A DNA stretch of 64,000 nt from Tupaia tana (taxonomy: Eukaryota > Chordata > Mammalia > Scandentia > Tupaiidae), in assembly GCA_026018925.1 (NCBI GenBank), contig JAKSZU010000012.1:29687814-29751813 (forward strand), written 5' to 3'. The position numbers and the translations under genes were made by a program. Shown here one piece after another: positions 59,691-64,000 of this stretch; within the stretch, counting starts at the first letter, position 1, and each line of letters starts with the position of its first letter. The notes below the pieces were generated by a model. It made no database searches. It was given only the letters and a program-made list of their open reading frames with translations, and had not been told where the DNA came from.

Positions 59691-59884
59691 TTTTAAGTCT
59701 TCTTTTAAAAAAATTGTTATTATTATTATTAATTTGATCAGAAACAGACAGACGGGGGAAAGCGAGAAAGCAAATATCCAGGTCCAGTACGTGACCCACA
59801 GTCAGCCACGTGGGAGTCCAGCACCACAACCATCACGCCACCTGCTGCCCACCCCCCCAAAACTTAATATAAAGGACAAAGTAG

Positions 59885-60060
59885 GGCTGGAAAGTGGTAT
59901 AGCAATAAGATGTGACACTCTGTGAGGCCGACACACATGGGCAGGTTCTGGGTTCACATCTGGAGAGCCCTCTGAACATACTTGACATGCACGTGGCATT
60001 AAGACTCTTTTGGAAGTGCTCTCTCACTCATGGAAGAAACAAATAAACTTAATTAATGAG
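59885..60060 (+). mobile_element. Second tRNA-SINE family (type B)
   Basis: gggctggaaagtggtatagc head, ggttctgggttcacatctgg, ctctctcactcatggaagaaac, A-rich end. Confidence 0.65.
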
Positions 60061-60069
60061 AGGAAATAG

Positions 60070-60800
60070 CCACTTAAAATAGTATCAAAGTGTGGTGAGT
60101 GGCAGATCTTGCCCTGCTAGGCAGCCCATACCACACCCAACTAGCCAGCTTCACATAAAGTAGGCCAGTAGCCTGCACATTAGGGCTGCTGTCCAGAGCT
60201 GTTGGCTTAATGGTCTCATACTCCATGACATTTTCTGACCTGTTCCTGATTCGGTCAGTGTGTGACCCCAACAGATTTTCCTGTCTGTGGACTGACTACC
60301 TCTGTATTCCTGACATTCAGTTCTGCTTCTCCAACCTGACCTCTAACTTCTCTTCTAGAAGAGATTCCTGCTTGCTGTAGGTTGGCATAGCTCTTCCTAG
60401 ATGACCCTCATACCTTCCCAAACCAGAAGGGAGATGTGGAGTGGGAGGGAGAGGGCAGCAAGGGAAGGGGAGCTCGTACCCAACTAGGAGAAGTCAAGGA
60501 AGGCTTCACAAGGGAAGCAGCACTTGAGCTGATCCTTAAATACCAGCAGGATTTAAGCACAATACAGAGGGTGGTCTGCATGGAAGGCCCGCATCCCAGG
60601 CCCAAAGACTGCTAGAAGAGCCGAGGCTGCTGCCCTTGACTATTCAGAGCTTTTCCAAGGCTCTGGGGCAGAGTCAGGGGTTGGAGGGGGGGGTCAAGGC
60701 AGAGTCAAAAAGAGGAAGGGAGAAAGAAAGTTGGAGGGACCACATTAGATTATTCACTAAACCAGAGTTTTGTTCTAAATACCAACATCATTGACCACCC
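60070..60800. other. Single-copy intronic sequence
   Basis: No element recognised; 60410-60620 is GC-moderate with L2-like text (agcacttgagctgatccttaaatacc). No coding signal. Confidence 0.45.
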
Positions 60801-60809
60801 TGGACATAT

Positions 60810-60945
60810 ACTGAGGGCTTCAAAAAGTGTGTGTGGAAAAAACGCGAACAAAGTATATGTTCATTTTAGTTTCAAAAAGTTTGAAATCCACACAGTTTTT
60901 TTTCATTATGGCATTTTCTGTGACCTTTCTGGAGACTCCTTGTAC
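60810..60945. mobile_element. Mariner-like nonautonomous element
   Basis: Left end tactgagggcttcaaaaagt and right end gacctttctggagactcctt form imperfect inverted repeats about 135 bp apart. It resembles the element at 36993-37350. Confidence 0.55.
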
Positions 60946-61983
60946 GTAGCAACCCAATCATGTACAAACTATGTGTAAATTTTAAAAAGAGAGAAAGAGA
61001 ATGGGATTCTATCCTGCTAAAGTCACTAAAAAGCAAATGTGTCCCCATTAGGAAGAGTGGGGAACTAGACCTAAGGGCTGCTGGGTAGAGCTAAGGCCCA
61101 GGACATAAAGGACACAAGCGCAGTGTGAAACCCCTGGGCAGTGTCTAGGGCATAGGAAGGCTGAAAAAGGAATTCAAGTAAATTTCCTCGAGCAAAGATG
61201 GCCAGGCTCTCCGTAGTCCCCGCTCCCCCGGGCCTGGATCTGTTAGCAGGAAGAAGGTCAATCAGTGGGTTACCTATCTGTTTTCTCAAGACCAGAGCCA
61301 GAGTCACCACCCTGTCTCAGTGTCTAGCAGAAGCCCACTCATCTTTCGTAAGTGGAAACTGCTCTGGGTGATTGAGAGGAAAGGCAGGTGCTAATGAAGC
61401 CTCTATCTCCTCAAACCTGTCTTACAGAAAACAGCCTCTTAACAGATTTGCCTTCAGTTCAATTCATTCACACAGCCCTAACCAGGTTTTCCCCTGCTCA
61501 AACACCTGTTTCCCACTACCTACAGGATAAGAGTTCAAAACTCCTCACTCTGGGCTGCTCGTGCCCCTCTTCCCTTCCCTCTTCCTACACCTTGCACCAG
61601 TCTCACCTGAGCAACACCGACGTGTTCAGTGGGCTGTGCCATCAGCCATCAGCATGTCCTGCTTCCACTCAACTTGCTCCCCTGCTCTGTGTTCTGTGAG
61701 CTGGAGGCTGACTGAGGGCAGGATCCGGGTCTTGCTTATCTCTGACTTTGATATATGGAGTGAAGGGAGATTCTGACAGAGTCATGCTGGCCAAGGGAGG
61801 TGGGCAAGAGGGGGGCAGGAGAAATGTAGGCTAGAAACTGGGGATGCACATGAAAGGCCTCCGGAGACATTATCACAGGCCAAAAACAAGGTTCAGAACA
61901 ACTCTCAAGTCACACATATGCCCTAAGTTCAATCACTTTCTGTATTCTTTGGGCAGGTGTTTGTTATTAGAAATGTGTATTTG
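60946..61983. other. Single-copy intronic sequence
   Basis: 61390-61700 has L2-like antisense composition (cctgctcaaacacctgtttcc, gggctgctcgtgcccctctt). No gene or RNA recognised. Confidence 0.45.
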
Positions 61984-62223
61984 GGGGGCCAGAGGTGGTG
62001 TAGCAGTTATGGCACTGGACTCCTACATGGCTGACTGGGGTTTGAGTCTTGGACGAGGTGGCTTGAAACTCATGCCAGGCACGTGTGCACGTGTGCTCAA
62101 AATCCTGAGAGGAGAATGGCAAAGGGACTGTGGCATGGCCATCCATCCTGGAGGGAAATTTCTCACTTTCTCTCTCTCTGGCAAGTGCATGTGCCCTATA
62201 GAAAAAATCTCCAAAACTAAAGA
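61984..62223 (+). mobile_element. Long-form tRNA SINE
   Basis: ggggggccagaggtggtgta, gtttgagtcttggacg, tgccctatagaaaaaatctcc end. The TSD aaatgtgtatttg is exact at 61971-61983 and 62224-62236. Confidence 0.94.
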
Positions 62224-62239
62224 AAATGTGTATTTGAAA

Positions 62240-63673
62240 GAACTGGATAACTGATGGATGGGGGCTTAGTGGACAAGAGTAGTCAGCCTTTCCTGCTGAG
62301 GACAGGGTGGACTCAGAGCACTGCTACTCTGCAAATGGGTAGCCGACTCTAGGCTTGCTAGGGAAGCAGCAGTCTGGCAGCCGTTGGCTATACCAACAGG
62401 TGATGCCCAGGTCAGGGGGATAGCTTCTGCTCCCCTGCTCCTTTGCATCACAGTAGAATGTAGTGAGGCTCATCTATTTCTAGGGAAATGAAGATGACAC
62501 ACAGTCTGCAGTTATGAATGGCTCTTATAACACCAAGATGACATCTGTGCTTGGTTTTTAAGATGCATCATCACATGTTTATTAAACTATTGCTCCATCA
62601 TATTTATTTAGCTACAAAACAACTCTCAGCCCATCTTTCCAAAAGTGGTTTATTAAAAACTAAACCTTGAACATTAATACTCAAAAGCACTCTTGAGAAT
62701 CAATAATAATGCTGCAGATAAAATGAAAAGGAATCAAAGCAGTAAGTCTTCGTGGGGCTGTGGCTGCCTTTTCATGCTTCGGTCACACAGCTGAAGTGGG
62801 GAAGAGCACCAAGGGTCCGATGCACTGGGTGCAGGGAGAGCCAGCACAAATACCTGACTTCCTATCTAAAAGGCAAGCATAATGGCAAGCATGGAGTGCT
62901 CCTATGGCCACCAAAGAGTCAAAGGCGGCTAAGGATCGGCCCAGTGGGGATCAGCAGTTTCATCAAGAATAACCAGCAGCCCCATAACTGGTGCTCTATG
63001 CTGCCCTGGTCTGAGTCCCTGCCCCGAACCTGCTGCTGGTCTGAGCACCTGCCCTGAACACAGACTTCGCCCTGTCCCTGGAAACAAGATGAGCCTCCCT
63101 GAGCCCCACCTTGACTAACAAGTTAAGTTTCAAATCCAACCTGACAGTGTTCACAGGAGACTAGCTGGGCCAGTTAAGCTGGAGAAATGCAGTTTGCCCA
63201 GGACAGGGCCCCAGCATGGATACTTCAGCCCTTTCAGACAGGCCCTGCTAGCCTCAAAAACCTTCTGGCACAAAGGTCATCCTCCCAAATTCTCATGCCC
63301 TCAATGGGCTGCACCTACATCCCGTCTAAGCAACAACCGATACATGTGGCTACCTCTACAGAAAAAAGGAACAAACTAGAAGACTCTGAGAAGAACCCCC
63401 CCCCCCAAATGAGGAGGGGATTCCAAAATATCCCCATAAACAACAAAACAGCTAAAGGATCCAGAGGTGTTTGGGGTCAGACTTCTTACTCAAAATCCCT
63501 AGGGGCTGAACTGGGTTGAGACAGCGTGGTGTCTTCTGAGTTTAGGAAAGCCACGGGGGATAGTCTGAGCTTAGGGTAAGGATTTCTGCCAAGACAAAGT
63601 CACCTCATGGGAAAGGAGCTCACCCTGCTCAGCCCCTCCTGTTGGGACAGCAAGGCCTGGGTTTGACACTCAC
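62240..63673. other. Unassigned sequence upstream of exon 2 donor side
   Basis: No element I can name with confidence; 63180-63560 has a retroelement-like feel (aaaaaaggaacaaactagaa, atatccccataaacaacaaa) but no match I can state. The exon 2 donor ends the stretch. Confidence 0.4.
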
Positions 63674-63725
63674 CTTCTGACTTCTTGCACATTGTTGGCA
63701 CGAGCAGCTTCCATCAGGGCAGCAT
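63674..63725 (-). CDS. CLPB: CLPB exon 2: start of first ankyrin repeat
   Basis: This 52-bp internal exon has a pyrimidine-rich acceptor (ctctcttcag, ending at 63726) and donor gtgagt (63673 downward). It enters in phase 1 (g|AT = Asp) and leaves in phase 2 (AG|G = Arg). The translation is D-AALMEAARANNVQEVR-R. It matches the CLPB segment just after the exon 1-encoded targeting and PARL-cleavage region (cleavage near human residues 126/127), so these are among the first residues of the mature protein. AALMEAARANN is the first helix of ankyrin repeat 1. Small differences from human are Met for Leu and an Arg for Ser near the end. Confidence 0.96.
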
Positions 63726-63835
63726 CTGAAGAGAGAGGGGCACTGGTCAGATGCCTGGCCAGGACCTTCCCCTCAGGACTGCCTGGAGGGCCCAGTAAGA
63801 CAGTGGGAGTGGAAGACTTCAGAAACAGGGGCTCT

Positions 63836-63932
63836 AGGGACCTGCAGATGGTGTGATGGTTACATCACTGGACTCCCGAGTAGATGACCGAGGTCAGAGT
63901 CCTGGACCTGGCCAACTTAAAACTCACGCTGG
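63836..63932 (+). mobile_element. tRNA SINE head, interrupted
   Basis: agggacctgcagatggtgtg, gaccgaggtcagagtcctgg, acttaaaactcacgct, then interrupted by the next SINE. Confidence 0.85.
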
Positions 63933-64000
63933 GGGGACCAGCAGTTAGCATAATGGCTATGTGGTTGGACTCCCATGTAGTCGACTGCGGTTTGAGTTCC
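63933..64000 (+). mobile_element. Long-form tRNA SINE, runs off window
   Basis: ggggaccagcagttagcata, catgtagtcgactgcggtttgagttcc at the window edge. Inserted in the preceding SINE. Confidence 0.92.

Larger units (their letters stand above)
59110..59858 (-). mobile_element. Short-form tRNA SINE split by two SINEs
   Basis: The tail (ttttttttaataagtcttctt) is at 59113-59134. The body resumes at 59704 (aaaaaaattgttattatta, aatttgatcagaaacagac, acgtgggagtccagcacc ... cacctgctgcccac). Flanks aaacttaaaatat and aaaacttaatata resemble a TSD. Confidence 0.75.
32627..63673 (-). other. CLPB: CLPB intron 2 (31,047 bp)
   Basis: Noncoding. It holds about 30 tRNA-SINE copies or fragments, an L1M 3' end (46236-47495), a younger L1 3' end (53400-54490), an L1M/MaLR/MITE composite (55850-56960), mariner-like fragments, MIR/L2 remnants and simple repeats. 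I see no internal exon with CLPB-like coding potential. Confidence 0.9.
63726..64000 (-). other. CLPB: CLPB intron 1, 3' end
   Basis: This contains the acceptor of exon 2 with a CT-rich tract, then about 110 bp of unique sequence. The rest is SINE sequence (a long-form copy into which a second copy is inserted) that runs off the window. Confidence 0.9.

Overview
The window is vertebrate nuclear DNA, clearly placental mammal. It is about 99.5% intron and contains four short coding exons of one gene, CLPB (SKD3, the mitochondrial intermembrane-space AAA+ disaggregase). All four are on the minus strand. In transcription order they are exon 2 (63674-63725), exon 3 (32540-32626), exon 4 (10001-10104) and the alternative cassette exon 5 (2968-3057). 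Each has AG/GT splice borders, the reading phases join exactly, and together they encode the first ankyrin-repeat block plus the isoform-specific 30-residue insert. Exon 1 (mitochondrial targeting and PARL-cleavage region) lies beyond base 64000. Exon 6 onward (remaining ankyrin repeats and the AAA+ domain) lies before base 1.

The introns are packed with mobile elements. The dominant one is a tRNA-headed SINE in a long form (about 260-280 bp, with a GC-rich hairpin and a 3' end resembling CCCTATAGCAAAAACCTCTCC before the A tail) and a short form (about 170 bp, ending near GGTCAAATTAAAATAAATAAA). Nearly 50 copies or fragments are visible, many CpG-rich, with intact A and B boxes and clean target-site duplications (TSDs), so the family was recently active. 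One 7SL/Alu-like sequence fused to a tRNA-like head sits at 40300-40495. 7SL-derived SINEs are known only from Euarchontoglires. That, with an abundant lineage-specific tRNA SINE that is not Alu, B1/B2, rabbit C or a carnivore SINE, makes a colugo (Dermoptera) my best guess. This is inference and was not checked against a repeat library.

Layout: 1-2967 is intron 5 (MIR, MER5A, one SINE and a CpG-bearing unique block). 3058-10000 is intron 4 (SINEs, MIR, L2). 10105-32539 is intron 3 (an inverted L1 pair, a solo LTR of 1290 bp inside a SINE, an old L1M interrupted by nested SINEs and an L1, and a CpG-bearing segment of unknown origin). 32627-63673 is intron 2 (dense SINEs, L1M and L1 3' ends, a MaLR LTR, mariner-like MITEs, a 60-bp Z-DNA-prone tract and a four-SINE stack). 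63726-64000 is the start of intron 1, with one SINE inserted in another.

I found no complete intronic gene, functional tRNA, CRISPR array or new multi-gene system. The most useful observations are the conserved alternative exon, the composite tRNA/7SL SINE, the solo LTR with 6-bp TSD, the SINE stacks and several structure-prone sequences.
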